Shown: positions 21,960-35,886, counted from the first letter of the stretch. The stretch is DNA of 64,000 bases from Panax quinquefolius (GCA_020205615.1 CM035170.1:120041674-120105673), one strand, 5' to 3'. Notes: generated from the sequence alone by a model not told the origin. Made by a program: numbers and translations.

Positions 21960-22900
21960 AGTGTTTTGTGGTTCTTGAACTCTTGAAGATCTATTATTCT
22001 CCCACTAGCCCTTTTTAATGATAAACACCTTTATCTTAGAAGCGGCGTGTTTCGTAACAAACACATTTTGCTAAGTAGAATTATAGAACATATACCTAAA
22101 CTTACTTTAGGATGTCCCACAAATCATACATGTCAAATCTTGTCCCAAGCTTATCCTTGAAATCTTTTCATATAAGTTGGACAACCCTTATTTTAACATA
22201 ATTAAGATTAGGAATCCTCCACATCCATAACTTTTATGGAGTCTTGGGGTAGAATTTTGAGGTTACCATTTTAATGAATGTCTGACCATTTCTAGGACAT
22301 GACCTGAAGGATCTTTGGAATGTCGGTAAAATCATTATGGACCGCACCATGTCCAATAAGGTACGATTTTTCCTTTCGGATACATCAATCAATTATTGCG
22401 TATCTGGAGGCGTCCATTGTGAGAAAACCATTTGAGATGATCTAAAAACTTATTGCACAAATATTTATTCCTTGATCTAATCAAAGAATCTTAATACATT
22501 GCCAATTTGTTTCACTTCTGAATTCTTTGAACCTTTCAAATAATTCACACTTGTATTTTAGCAAATACACACATTCAACTCTTTGAATGATCATCTCCTT
22601 TTCTTATACTAGTTTGTTCAATTCATAAAATAATTTTTACATAAGTCAGTATACAAAATTTATTAAGTAATATTCCGATTCTATACAAAATATTATTATT
22701 ATAAATAGAACAACAATTGTTCTTAATTATAATACCAAAAATTTTATTGTCCAACAATAAAATAGAAATAATGTTTCTAACAAGAATTGAAATACAATAA
22801 CAACTTATTGACTTAATAGATTTTCCCATAGGCATTGCTAAACTATAAGTTTCTATGGCTAATGTAGCAACCTTTGCTTCATTTTCCACATAGGATTACT
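21960..22900 (-). pseudogene. Protease/GAG-pre-integrase and integrase remnants of C1
   Basis: The minus-strand frame at 22623-22889 has LAIETYSLAMPMGKSIKSI, then NIISILLLDN, then IIIKNNCCSIYNNN. This fits the region between the zinc knuckle and the integrase of copia polyproteins. It is homologous to 41218-41481 in C2. The integrase that follows is short: the zinc-binding region and much of the catalytic core are missing, and only the end (linker near 21990-22060) is recognisable. Confidence 0.6.
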
Positions 22901-22979
22901 TATATTTGTTTAGCTTTTTACTACTGCTTGGTCCTTTCATAAATCTATATTTATGATAACCAAAGTCGGTATCCATACC

Positions 22980-23900
22980 CAAGTAGAACCTTGACTTAAA
23001 GAAAATTTTATTTTAAATCATGAACAAATTTGTATTTATAACCAAAAACTTCACTAAGCTTCTTTGGTTAGCCTCTGCAAGATACTTCTCATGATTTCTT
23101 TCCGATGTCGGGGCTTATTGCGGTGGAAGCAAACTCCTTTCTTATCCGTGTCGGTTTTGTTCTTATTATCCTTTGTTTATGCCTTTCTATTTACCTTCTT
23201 TGAATCGTTCTTCTTTTTTGGAAGATCCTTTGGCCCCTACCGGTAAGACTTGGTCTTTCTTGGTTGGAAAGTGACTCTCGACATTTTTCAACATGATAAG
23301 CAAATCGTGTAGCCGATATCTAGCTTGTTCATATGAAAAATTCACAATAATTAATGAAAGGAGTCCGGGAGTGAGTGCAAGATCAAATCTTGGCTCAACT
23401 CTCCATCCGTGACAAAACCAGTTGTCTTAATTGATCAATCAAATTGATTATTTTAAGAACTTTTTATGCATCTTTATAGTGCCATTGGCCATTCTAGATC
23501 GGAAGAACTCCTTAGATATCTAATATCTATCGATCCTACTTTCTTCACCATCAACTACTTGATGTGCGGGAATATAGTAGGAGCATCCATAGTTTCATCT
23601 TGTGGCTGAAGCTTCGTTACTCGTGGATCTTGAGCATGATGCGTTGAGCCAATTGTGCATCATTTTTCCACTTTCTAAAAGTAGCAATCTCTTCCTCGAG
23701 GCATTATGCGCAACCATTGCGAGGATAGGCGTATTAAGGACATAAGATAGCTTTTCGACTATGAGAACTATTCTCAAATTCCTTAACCAATCCGATTTAA
23801 TTGATTTGGTTAATTTAGTATCTAATATGCTTTCGCAGATGATATTAATTTAGACATTGTAAAATTACGTAAATGAATTTGTAATTAACAACATTTTAAC
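22980..23900 (-). pseudogene. Gag remnant of C1
   Basis: Homologous in inverted orientation to the C2 gag at about 40200-41000. The zinc-knuckle site near 23100-23125 differs from C2 in three short clusters, each at a CTG or TGT site in C2, which destroys the C-X2-C-X4-H pattern here. The frames at 23064-23246 and 23595-23777 lie on this gag in arbitrary frames. Confidence 0.55.
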
Positions 23901-23999
23901 ATACATTCTTTTATTAATTACCAAAATAATTTAGGTCTTGTTTTAAATTGGTATCTCCCACTATTTTCTTCAAACTATATTACCCTCAATATATATAGT

Positions 24000-26001
24000 T
24001 CTAAAAAAATCTAATTAAAGATCTGCTTTAGTGAGAATAAGGATCCCATTTCAAATGAATATAGCCTTGTGGTGACACAACAAACTATATATAAATAAAT
24101 AGGTAGACAACTTTTGTCAATTACATCAACTATGCAACTCCTTTTCTTTTGCCTCTTAGATTATTTTGATCAGTGGTGGCACATCAGATCAAAATTATCC
24201 AGTTAAGTCCGACCTAGCACTCCATATATTCAAAAAAGAAAAATATCATCCTTGTGGTGACCTGACAAAAAACAATATTGTTCAATTTTCTTTATAAGCA
24301 TCAAATGTGATAAATTAACATCTTAAATACTTAATACTTGCCTTGTGGTGACACAACAAACTCATATTAAATATTTAATACTCTATTAATTTTATCATCT
24401 TTGAGAAAGCGACGTTCGATATTCTAAATATCTTTGAGCGCTTAGGACTTAATATAAAAAAATTGAGGGTTTGTTATTAATTTGTCTCATCTTGTTTAAG
24501 TACGCATACATATATATATATATATAAAAATACGCGTCGTATTAATTAACATCTGAAGCATGTTTGCATAATATATAATATATATAGTATAAGCATGCAC
24601 ATATAGAATACTATATTCTACCCGGATTATTAATTTGTCTCATCTGTTTTAGCGGCATTGGTATATATATAAAAATAGCGTCATATTAATTAACATCTGA
24701 GCATGTTTGCATAATATATAATATATATAGTATAAGCATGCATATATAGAATACTATATTCTACCCGGGATTGATTATGGACTTTTATTCTAGTTTGGTT
24801 CACTAGAGCCACCAAGTGAACCAAAATTGATCAAACCCTAGGGTGCAAGAAATAATATATTTAATATAACTATTACATTTAAACTTGGGCTTCATTACAA
24901 AGCGGGTCTTCAAGCTTCTTTTCCTTGATCTCGATCTCTAATTTTCAAAATTAATTCTAACTATTCCTATTACAAAACTATTTAAAATAAATAGAAACCT
25001 TGATCGTGATCGAGGGAAATGCATAGGAGGAGATAGAATTTACATTAAGAAAAATTAGAGAAGAGGAATCTGTGAGACCCCATTTAATAAAACCCATACA
25101 TTCATGCATCCAACTAAAATAAAATCCAATCGCATTGGTCGATAGTCCATAATCAATCCCATTTATTATCATACACATCATCATACGTATCATCGATAAA
25201 TAACATTCATCCTATGAATAATAAACATTTAATATATATATTGATATCATTTAATGGGCAAATTTAGTTAGTATAAAATCTATTTTTGAATCAAAATAAA
25301 CTCCTTTATTTTAATCCAAATTTAAATCAAAATAAAACTATTTTATTTTAATTTATCTAATTTTGAATAAAATAAACTATTTTATTTTAATCAAAAAAAA
25401 ATTTAATCAAAATAAACTCCTTTATTTTAATTAATTATGGAAACCAATTCCATGTAAAAAAAAAATCTTTAATTAAAATAAACTCTTTTATTTTAATTAA
25501 TTATGAATCCAATTCCATGTAAAAAAATATTAAAGGAAACACGGATTATCTTTCCTATTCACAAATAAACTCCTTTATTTTGAATAATATGAAATCTTAT
25601 TTCATATTTAAATAAACTCCTTTATTTAAGGAAACACGGATTCTCTTTCCTATTCACAAATAAACTCCTTTATTTTGAATAATATGAAATCTTATTTCAT
25701 ATCTAAATAAACTCCTTTATTTAAGGAAACACGGATTTTCTTTCCTATTCATAAATAAACTCCTTTATTTTAGGAAAAATAAAATCCAATTTCAACTCCA
25801 ATTAGTTATTATGGAATCCAATTCCAACTCTAATTAGTTATCTTGAAATTCAATCCCAACTCTAATTAGTTAGCATGAAATTCTAATTTTAAAATTAAAA
25901 TAAACTCTCTTATTTTAATATTAAAATAAACCTTTTATTTTAAAATTAAAATAAACTTTTATTTTAATTATAAAATTATTAAAATATATATATTATATAT
26001 G

Positions 26002-26036
<35 letters not shown>

Positions 26037-26042
26037 CAAACT

Positions 26043-26107
<65 letters not shown>

Positions 26108-26394
26108 CTTATTAAAACCGTGTCTTCCTTGAAATAAATCACGGAATCCATATGAATTCCTTGCCTTCGATTTCCGTGCTAACATATGATAAACCGAATC
26201 CATTTTTTTTTTTTTTTTTAAACTTGTTAACATGCTTCGATTTCCGTGCATGTCCTGTTGCCTTAAAAAAAATTCGGTCCCTTTTTTTTTTTTTTTTTTT
26301 AAAAAAAATTATACAATAAAATTATGCCCAATTAAATTGTTCTAAACACATATCAATATAATATTAAATTAAAATAATTAATAATTCGCATAAA
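24000..26394 (-). other. AT-rich 5' leader of C1
   Basis: About 2.4 kb between PBS and gag with no coding signal. It contains three CTTGTGGTGACACAA blocks (24064, 24250, 24341), a 150-bp tandem duplication (24474-24768), many AATAAACTCCTTTATT hairpin words (25300-25960), long AT runs (about 26005-26103) and poly-T tracts (about 26203 and 26283). C2 has the inverted equivalent at 37790-39990. Confidence 0.7.
24474..24768. repeat. Tandem duplication of about 150 bp in the C1 leader
   Basis: The unit running from TTATTAATTTGTCTCATC to ATTCTACCCGG occurs twice in a row (24474-24626 and 24627-24768). The matching leader of C2 (about 39441-39600) has it once. Confidence 0.8.
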
Positions 26395-26413
26395 GGTTTG
26401 GCTCTGATGCCAC
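26395..26413 (-). other. Primer-binding site of C1
   Basis: GTGGCATCAGAGCCAAACC on the minus strand, next to the 5' LTR. It matches the initiator-Met tRNA 3' end complement (TGGTATCAGAGCC) except for one base. Confidence 0.8.
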
Positions 26414-28288
26414 TGTAAGGTTTGTAATATTCATGCATGAATCAAATTGCAAAATAATGCGGAGCGTGTAAAATCGAGTTAAAATTTTTACAAACCATAA
26501 ACCCGGATCACCCTTTATGCACAATTATTAATTAAACGAAAAAAGATGAATAAGAATCATACCCTTGAAGATCGAGCTTCCTCGAATACAAGTTCACCTC
26601 CAATCCTTTTCGCGTTCAACTTGAATCCACCGGGTTTGGTTCCTTCCTTAGATCAACGTTAGCCACCCAAGCGTTTGGCCTCTGAGGTGATCCACCAGGA
26701 AAAATAAAGAATTCAGAAGATGGGTATTTGGCTCGAACCCTAGTTTTCTATCTCTATAGAAAATGGTACTCTCAAACAAAATTGGAATTATGTCGTTGTA
26801 AAAAGTCAACAACCCCCACCCATAAGAAGACTCCTCTTATTAATAGATGTGGGCAACCCACCTTAACAATTAAGGAATTGGGTTTTATTTAATTAATTAA
26901 ATTCTTTTAATTAATTAAGCTCCCTAATCTTATCGGGGATAATTAATTAAACTCCTTTAACTAATTTTCCTTCCTAATCCATTAGGAATAAATGAAAGTA
27001 CTTATATTAAATTAATTCCTAAACTCTTTTAGAAATTAAAATAATAATAATTGTAATAATATTAATAAGACTCCTCTTATTAATTTATATTTAATATATC
27101 TAAAATATTAAATAATAAATATTAAGCTATTTAATTTATTCTATCACCATAGATTAAATTAAATATACTAAACATATTATTACGATTATGCCATTAACTT
27201 CTTAAATAATTATTCTTCCTTTTATGGTGTGACCCTTTAGGTTCTCCATATTAAACCAGTTGTGAATAAATCAATTAGAAACAATTCTAATCTTATTTAA
27301 ATAAATAAATTAAACAATTAATTTATTTAAATAAATAATATTTATTCTACAATAGGGATAAGCCTCCTAGCGATCAACGACTTTCCGGATAATATAGATT
27401 TCAACATTAATCATTAAAGAACCTTTGAGTAAATAGTTACCAAATGCAATTCAATCCTTCCACCATACAATGTCCCCGATTAAATATAAGACATGGAATT
27501 ACTATCAAGTCTTATTTTATTTGATTATATGTTTCGACTCTTAAATGCACACTCCAAATAATACAAATTAGAAACTCCTTTCTAATTTCATTACGCCTTA
27601 ACCAAGGACTCTTGGGTTGTCATTTATCGAATCACATAGGACATTTCTCTTCTTTTATTTAGAAGTGGTAGATTCTTTATTGATCATACATTATCTCCAT
27701 ATACTGACTTATTATACCCAAGCATACCCTTTGATATACCTAAGGGTCTTAAGGAATAAGTCAAAGTATAACTCATCATACACAAGATCTATGATGATCT
27801 CAAGTCCAAGGATTACTTGTCTTACTATCACTACTGAAATTCCTATTGACGAGTGAATAAAACTCCATTAGGTATTCCTTAGCGAGCCACGTTCGATGAA
27901 CTTATTCTCTAATAAACACCTACATACTTGCTTTAGTGTCTCCACACAAATGATCATGAGATCAATCATCCTCATCCAATGAAAGCGGAAACGACGTATG
28001 TACCCGATCTATCCGGATTCACTAATCCCCAATTTAGTAATCGATGATTGGGAACTATTTTAGTTTTAAACTTTCTAAGAATTTAGATCTCATTAGAATG
28101 ATCATCATCATTATTCTAAAAGCATTGCTTAAAACTATGGGTTTATCACATATTATAAAACGACATCATCATGTAGATAATTAAAAGCCTTTAATAAATT
28201 AATACTTTTTATTAATAAATGAATAAGATTATTACAAAGTATATGCTTTATCATCAAACATGATTGGCTTGTGTGCATACTACTTTCG
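26414..28288 (-). repeat. 5' LTR of C1 (1875 bp)
   Basis: In plus-strand reading it runs from TGTAAGGTTTG to CTACTTTCG. It matches the 3' LTR closely over long stretches. Differences cluster at short sites, for example near 27435-27445. Confidence 0.9.
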
Positions 28289-29624
28289 GTTTTACCATTG
28301 ATCTTGTTGAACTACTCTCATTAGTAAAACTACGATGTCGTGTTAGTTGCGTAGTAGCACTTGCGGTATTGATTATTGATGCTTATGTGAGAAGTCACTC
28401 GGTTTGATTCCATTATTGTCGATTAATAATATGAATTATTATAATGATAATGACGTTTTGTTTTATTCAGTATTATTAACGTAATAAAAGCGAAATATCT
28501 TTATATAAAGCGAATACTTTATTAAAGTTATTACATAAATAGAATATATTATATTTTATTATGCATAGTGTTGCATAGTGTTTTGCATAGTGTTTGCATT
28601 GTAAAATGTTTTTATATAAATAGAATATATGATATTTTATTTAAAAGATTTTGCTTTAAATATGGATAAAATCAGATTAAAGTAAATCAATCTGGACCGT
28701 TCATGGATTAATTACTATGCATTCTATTTTCCTATAAATAGAAGCTCATTCCTTCATTATTTTCTTACGAATTCACTTTGAAACTCTAGAGAGAAATTAT
28801 AGAGAGAAGCTATAGAGAGAAAATCTATAGAGAGAGAAGAAGAGAGTATTATTTACTTCACTTTTCCAATATTCAGCTTCTTCTAAGGTAAGGGATATTA
28901 TTTGTTGTACTAGTAAAGGGTGTTATTCTTTCTTATTCACGAAGAGAACTTCATTATTCCATTCTTTATTATTCGGTTGGAATAACTTTTGTATCTGTGG
29001 CATACCCTATACTTGGTGAAATCCTTATGTTATTCCATTCTTATTTATTCTGTTGGAATAACTTTGTATCTGTGACTCTCTATACTGATGAAATCCTTAT
29101 ATTATTAAAAGTCTTTATTATTATTACATTTGGAACATCATCACATGCATGTGTTTTACACCTGACACGGTTTCCGTCTTTATCATTCTGTTGGAATATC
29201 CTATTTGTGTGTTTTTTACAGGATCCAGTTCCATCTTTGTTATTCTGTTGGAACATCCTCAGCCGATTGTGAATTTCACCCGACACAGTTATTATTATTA
29301 TTACGTTGGAATAACTTTTTACATCTGAGTCTGCATGCACGGTGATTTCCTTTGTTATTCCATTCTTTATTATACCCAATTTGGTTAAAACTTTGACTTA
29401 TATACTCCATGAAATTAGTAGAATATTCTTGATATTTGCGTTTCATCCAAAGATCTTTTCATGGAAATATTCTTCCGATCATTCTTGAATTTTACTCTAC
29501 AAAGCAATGATATCGTGTTGACGATTTGACGTTATTAGTTCTGAATAAATTAATTAAATGAACTTGTTTTATTGAATTATTATGTCATTGTCATCATCCT
29601 CATGTTATATTATGTTATCTTTGG

Positions 29625-32348
29625 TGTGGCGCCCCCCAAAAAGGTATACATCACCCATTACGAGTTGTCAATACATGAGTACGAAACAACTACAACTTTA
29701 TTATTACAACAAGAAAAAGCTGTGAGTTTAAATACAAATATTATCTTCTGAGACAATATCTATACTCAAATAAATCCTCATCACATTTATTGATACATTA
29801 TTTTACAAAATGGTGAGGACTACTAAACAACTCTTTCTAGAACCTTCATTCCATACCCAGAGCTAATACTTTCATTATATTCTAGCCTCCCGAGAAAAAA
29901 ATGGAACAAAAAGGAAAAGGGTGAGCTCAACTAGCTCGATAAAGAATATTATGACTAAGATAATATACAACAAATTACCGTTAGTCTTCAACATGGAAAA
30001 ATCTAATAGAATCTGATAGACACAAAAATTTTAAATCAATATTACATAATGAAATAATAATTCATTAGAAGAGTTAAGTAGAGAATGCAAACTACTATCT
30101 TCATGTATGAATTTAAAAGTTCATCGTCTATCTTTTATCCTGTAACATCAATCAATATACATCCGGAATCAAATATTCATCTTTGCTACTGAGGCCAAAG
30201 ATATTCATCGATTAGTCATGTTCATCTAAACACTGTTCATCTTTTACTACTGGCCAAAGATATTCTTGAAATCATTCATCTTTGCACTACGGTGCCAAAG
30301 ATATTCCATAATATCATCATTTAAGGCGAGGATGATGAAAATATTTTTTTTAAAGAAAGCGAATCCAATTGAAACAAAATGACAAGGATTAAGGATTAAG
30401 GATTAGTACTTTGTTTTATCCATGTTCAAAATACCTCAAAATAATCATAGTGGTGTAAAATTCAAGAATGATCAAAACATGGATCTGATCAAAGCTAGTA
30501 TCCGAATAGATATTTTGACGAAAAGAAGAAATTTTTTTTTTTTCGATTGAATAGTCTTGATCGTGAATAGTCTTGAGTATCGTGAATAAGTAACTCAGAA
30601 CACCAAAAGATAGAAATTCCACAAAAAACATCTTCACGCTTCATGAATAGAATAAATAATACTAACTGAATAGTAACTCGTGAATAGTAACTCATGAATA
30701 ATAACTCGTGAATAGTAACCCAGACATGAAAAAAGTTCCAAATTTGATAAAAGTTCCAACCAATATTTCGACATAATGATATTGAAGAAATAATATCATT
30801 TGAGAAAAAATAACATCCCTTACCTCGAAAATTAATACTTACAATTTGAATCTAGGGTATAGTCTTTGAAGGAACTTACACCGCCTAGCAATACTCAAAG
30901 TATACTCAAAATACTCACAAGAATAAACTCGATAATATAGAGAGAAAACTTGATTTACGGTGTGATTTTCAATTCTAACCTAAGCACCTATTTATAGGAA
31001 TTTCTTAGAACACCAAAGCGAAAATTTAATAAATTAATAATATAATTATATAAATTTCTTACACATGCCTAGAATCTGATTTCAGCCATCAAACACATGC
31101 CACCTTCTAGAAAAAGTAAGAAAAAACGTTTTCTAATTTTAAATATTTTAAACTTCCAAAAATCAATTATTTGAACTTGAACTTCAATAATTCATAATAA
31201 ATAGCCCTTTCATCAGAAAATTCGAATCTCGCGAGTTTTTATAGGAATTTCAATTCTCTACAACTTTGCGGAAGAAAGTTTTTCCAAATTCCAAATAGAA
31301 ATTGACCGAAATCCATAAGCGGAGGCGATTTTACACATATATAATCAACTTTCGATCGATAAATGGGGTCCACCAGACATGTTTAACATGTTTTAAACAT
31401 TTATTGCAACAAAAATACTCTTCCTCCTCGTATACTCATATATCCCACATTCGTTGTAAAAATATCACCATTATTATATTATTAAAATATAATAATATAT
31501 TTAAATGAATTATTTTATCGAGAAAAAGATAAAATTTTAATTTTCAACAATTGTCACATTAAAAATTTTCTCCATCTATATCCACATAAAATTAATATTT
31601 TCCTCATCATATGAATCAATAATTAATTATTCACAAATAATATTACGAAATCACAATATTGACAACCGGCGGTTCCTGTGGAAGAGGGGCTTTCGATAAG
31701 AATTTCTCTCTTCTTGGCGCTTGATTAGGTGACCAAACCTCTCCTGAGGCAGAACTTTCTAGACATTACCAATAATGTTATCTAATAATATTATTCGAGA
31801 TAATATGAATTATTGCTTCGATAATGAAAAATATTGTGTAATGTGATTATTGAAACAACGACAATATAAAATATCAACGCGGCAATTATTAACTCGATAA
31901 AATAAATTCTTGAGCGATAATTACATAACCATTATTGAGTAGTGCCTTTGATAATTGAATGCAATAATGGTGCAATTCTTGTCTGACAATAGCGTATTCT
32001 TGTGTTTTAACCACCGGGTATTCCAATAGTGTTACTTGTAACAACTACTGTAGATTATTTTTAAACAACTTATATTTGTCGTTTTTTTCATCCAATCGCT
32101 TTTCCAGTTATGGGGCCCACACATGGTCATTTTACGTGCATAAATGCGAATATTCACAAGCGATCTGAATATTCCACGACCAAAACGAATATTCTCCGAA
32201 CAACAATGAATATTTTATAACCACTTGCTTATTTTGAAATATTTGCGTATTTAACCCCTAACTATCCACATTAATCAAATCAACCCTTACTATTTCAAAA
32301 TAATAAATAGAAAATTAAATTTCATTAATAATAAGTTGGGGTCTTCTG
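29625..32348 (-). repeat. 3' LTR of A3 (about 2.72 kb)
   Basis: In plus-strand reading it runs from TGTGGCGCCCCCC to GGGGTCTTCTGA, where the expected end is GGGGTCTTACA. Inverted match to the A-I LTRs. It includes an expanded run of GTGAATAGTAACT units (about 30550-30725). Confidence 0.85.
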
Positions 32349-32349
32349 A

Positions 32350-32363
32350 CCTCCCTCCTTATG
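32350..32363 (-). other. Polypurine tract of A3
   Basis: CATAAGGAGGGAGG on the minus strand, next to the 3' LTR; the same as A-I. Confidence 0.75.
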
Positions 32364-33850
32364 AAATTTAGTCCTCGAAATTGGCGTGCGTACTGGTGTT
32401 TGAAAAGGTGAGGATACCTCGCTTTCATTTTAGTTTCCAATTCCCGGTCATTTCTCTATATGATGATTCCTCCACAAAACTTTAACTTGTGGTATGACCT
32501 TTCTTGGCGTGGGACATGCTCCTTCCTATCCAAGATCTTGACAGTACCTCCTCATACGTTAAGTCTTGGCTATTTCATCCGGGTTCTAATTCTATAACGT
32601 GGTTCGGGTCTTCACATATTTACTGATGCATGATATATGTGAAACACATTATGAACACGAGACATACTTGGAGGTAACGCAAGTCTATAGGCTACATTTC
32701 CTACTCGGTCGAGAATTTGAAATGGACCAATAAATCGTGGATTGAGCTTTCCTCTCTTCCCAAATCTTGTAACTCCTTCCATGGAGTAACTTCATGACAA
32801 TACATGATCCCCTACACTAAATTCCACGTCCTTTCGATGAAGATCCGCATAACTCTTTTGTCGATCTTGTCTTGGTTTGTATACGTTGTCGAATCATTTG
32901 AATCTTTTCGGTGAGTCATACGTCTTAACTTCGGGTCCCAACAATGTTGCTTCACCCACCTCATCCCAACATATTGGAGAGCGACATTTTCGTCCATATA
33001 ATGCTTGAATGGAGCCACACCTATACTTGCACGATAAGCTGTTGTTGTAGGAGAATTCCACCAATGGTAAATACTTATCCCAACTGCCCTTGAAGTCTAG
33101 GACACGAGTCTTAATAAATCTTTAAGAGTTTGAATAGTCCTCTCGATTGTCCGTCCGTTTGGGATGGTATCTTAGAACTAAATCGCAAATCCGTGCCCAT
33201 AGCTTTTTGCAAGCTAACCCAAAATCTTGAAGTGAATCTTGGGTCACGATCCAAAAACTATGGATACTGGGCATGCCATGCAACCTCACAATCTCATTCA
33301 CGTACATACTAGCAAGGCGTTCAAGGAATAAGTCTCCGTGTCGGCAAGAAATGAGCGGAACTTGGTTAATCTATCAACAATAACCCAAATAGCATTGATG
33401 CCTTGAGAAACCGTAGGAAGACCCGTAACGAAATCCATGGTAATGTGTTCCCACTTCCATTTCGGAATCTCAAGTGGTTACAATGGACCCTTAGGTACTA
33501 GATGCTCGCTTTACCGTTGACAAGTTAAACACATTGAGATAAACTTTGCAATCTCTCTCTTCGTATTGTTCCACCAAAATGTATGTCAAGATCACGATAC
33601 ATTTTAGTACTTCCAGGATGGATTGCAAATGGTGTATTGTGTGCCTCCATCATAATCTTGTACTTCAAATCGAGTCGTTAGGAACACAAAAGTCTAGAGT
33701 GGACTCGAAGTATTCCTTCTTCATCAATTCTCGCTTAGGAATAGCTCCTTCTTGTACTTTCTTCTTCATACGCATCGGCCGGCTCAAGATTCGGTGGCTT
33801 GAGCAACCTTAACTTTTTCTATTAAAGTTGGCTCTGTCGTATATACTTGA
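32364..33850 (-). pseudogene. Integrase remnant of A3
   Basis: On the minus strand, fragments in order include the DDE-core neighbourhood (33122-33307, VNEIVRLHGMPSIHSFW and a YHPKRTD block like the usual YHPQTDG) and the downstream segment at 32812-33018 (VGMRWVKQHCWDPKLRR, MTHRK). The C-terminal chromodomain-like region runs to about 32400. B3 has the same order at 44488-45900. Integrase would insert the cDNA into the genome. Multiple frameshifts are present. Confidence 0.65.
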
Positions 33851-35148
33851 CATCATCGCTTTTCGTTCTGCATATGATCTTCTACTCAACGCGTCGGCTA
33901 CCACGTTCGCTTTACCGGGATGGTATTGAATAGTGTGGTCGTAGTCTTTCAATAGCTTGAGCCAGCGTCATTTGCTTGGCGTGTTGAGTTCTTTTTGAGT
34001 GAAGAAATATTTAAGGCTTTTATGGTGCGAATATATCTCCACTTTCTCCCCATATAGATAGTGCCTCCATATCTTTAAGCGCAAAACGATTGCTTGCTAA
34101 CTCTAGATCATGAGTAGGATAATTCCTCTCATACTCTTTAAGTTATCATGAGGCATAGGCTATGACTTTCCCACGTTGCATGAGAACACATCCTAACCCT
34201 TTGCGAAAGCATCATTTGTAGATAACAAATCCATCCGAACCGGATGGTATTGTTAGAAACAGTCTTAAAATAAGTCTCTCTCTAAGCTCTTGGAAACTCT
34301 TCTCGCGTTCTTCGCTCCAAGCGAATTTTCATATCCTTTAGAAGTTAGGCGAGTTAATGGAGTAGCGATTAGAAAAAACCTTCCACGAATCTCCGATAAT
34401 AACCAAATAAGCCCAAAAAGCTACGTCTTGATTCACCGACTTGGTTTCTCCCACTTTGTATTGCTTGAATCTTGGCCGGGATCAACGGATACTCCATGTT
34501 TCGACACCACGTGCCCAAGGAATGCTACTTCCTCAAACCGAACTCGCATTTCTTCAATTTGGCATATAATTTGTTTTCACGAAGCCTTTGGAGTACCAAA
34601 TTTCAAATGGTGCTCATGATCTTCACGACTTTTGGAATATATAAGGATGTCATCAATAAAGACAACAACAAAGCCGATCCAAATATTTCTTGAATACTCG
34701 GTTCATCATATCCATGAAAGCGCGGAGCATTAGTTAGTCCGAAAGACATGACTAAGAATTCATAATGCCCATCTGAGGAGTTCTCGGCGGTCTTTGGAAT
34801 ATCCTCGATTCTAATCTTGGTGATGATATCCGAGCGAAGATCGATTTTTGAAAAGAATTGTGCCCTTGCAATTGGTCAAATAAGTCATCAATACGAGGTG
34901 AGGATACCTATTCTTGATGGTGACATGGTTCAATTCCCGATAGTCAATACAAAGTCGCATACTCTCCGTCTTTCTTCTTTACAAATAAAACAGGGAGCAC
35001 CCCAAGGAGATGTACTGGGGCCAATGAAACCGATGTCCAACAATTCTGTAGTTGGACCTTTAACTCCTGAAGTTCAATAGGAGCCATTCGATATGGGGTT
35101 TTTAGAAATGGGCTTTGTGCGGGTTCAAGATCAATAAAGAATTCAACT
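33851..35148 (-). pseudogene. Reverse transcriptase and RNase H remnant of A3
   Basis: The RT catalytic motif F-I-D-D is encoded on the minus strand at 34649-34660 within [15 protein letters not shown] and is intact. RNase H sequence lies on the low-coordinate side (about 33850-34300). The region upstream of the motif covers the RT palm and fingers up to about 35150. Frameshifts interrupt it. The plus-strand frames at 34290-34693 are shadows. Confidence 0.7.
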
Positions 35149-35670
35149 TCACGTTACGGGGTAGGCCGGGAAGTTCTTGAAATCGTCGGGAAAGTCGATA
35201 ACAACGAGAATATTATTCAAATTTGGCGTGTCTTTATTCAAATCCATAACATGGGCTAAGAAAGCTTGACATCCGTTTTTCAATAAACGAATAGCTTTAT
35301 GATTAGATATGACGATGATTGATTTTAATGGTTTAGTTGCTTGAATTAAATAACAACCGGTTTGGTTAGGAATATGAAAACTAACAACCTTACGAAAACA
35401 ATCAATTTTGGCGTGATGAGTAGTTAACCAATCAATCCCTAAAATCACATCAAAAGCAAGTATCTTTAAAGAGATAAGGTCAATGGTAAGTAATGGTGCC
35501 AACTTGAATCAAACAAGATTTATAAGCGATGTGGATGTGATGAAAGTTTCTCTAACGGAGTTTCCACAGATAGGTCAAAGTCTAATTTCTCCGTAGTCAA
35601 GTTTAAACGTTGAGCACATGCAGAGAGATAAATGAATGGGTAACCTGCGGTATCAAGTAAGGTATAAACT
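35149..35670 (-). pseudogene. Aspartic protease and RT-linker remnant of A3
   Basis: The minus-strand frame at 35149-35502 contains FDVILGIDWLTTHHAKIDCF, a hallmark of the protease-RT spacer in plant chromoviruses, followed by ISNHKAIRLL and HVMDLNKDTPNLNN. The same block is at 13320 in A-I and about 47390-47680 in B3. Confidence 0.7.
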
Positions 35671-35678
35671 TGAAGAAT

Positions 35679-35886
35679 TTATAAATAGCTTACCGTGATC
35701 ACCTCGTTTGGGTTCCTCGCATTATGACCGGTCAAATACAACAAACGCTTTCTTCCCGAATCGTTGACTTTGACTTTTCTGGGACAGATCTTTTGAGTCA
35801 CCGCCCATTGAACTAGGTTTACGCTCTGCGTATAATCTTCTCGGCGATATGTCCTTCCTTTCCACAATTATAGCATACCTTGAACT
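35679..35886 (-). pseudogene. Gag C-terminal piece of A3 (zinc-knuckle end), cut by C2
   Basis: Inverted homologue of A-I gag at 12745-12930. The knuckle region CYNCGK- is at about 35850-35875. The coding sequence stops at the C2 insertion (35887) and resumes at 54592. Confidence 0.65.

Larger units (their letters stand above)
18976..28288 (-). mobile_element. C1: Ty1/copia element of family C, minus strand
   Basis: Two LTRs, 26414-28288 (5') and 18976-20870 (3'), enclose 5.5 kb of internal DNA. GTTTT at 18971-18975 and 28289-28293 is a perfect target-site duplication. PBS 26395-26413 and PPT 20871-20880 fix the orientation. Coding remnants in order are gag, protease/GAG-pre-integrase, integrase end, and RT C-terminal half with RNase H. 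No frame is intact. It shares two large pol deletions with C2. Confidence 0.88.

Noticed and set aside
25979..26251. A minus-strand frame with long Ile-Tyr repeats
   Set aside because: It is the translation of an AT microsatellite in the C1 leader.
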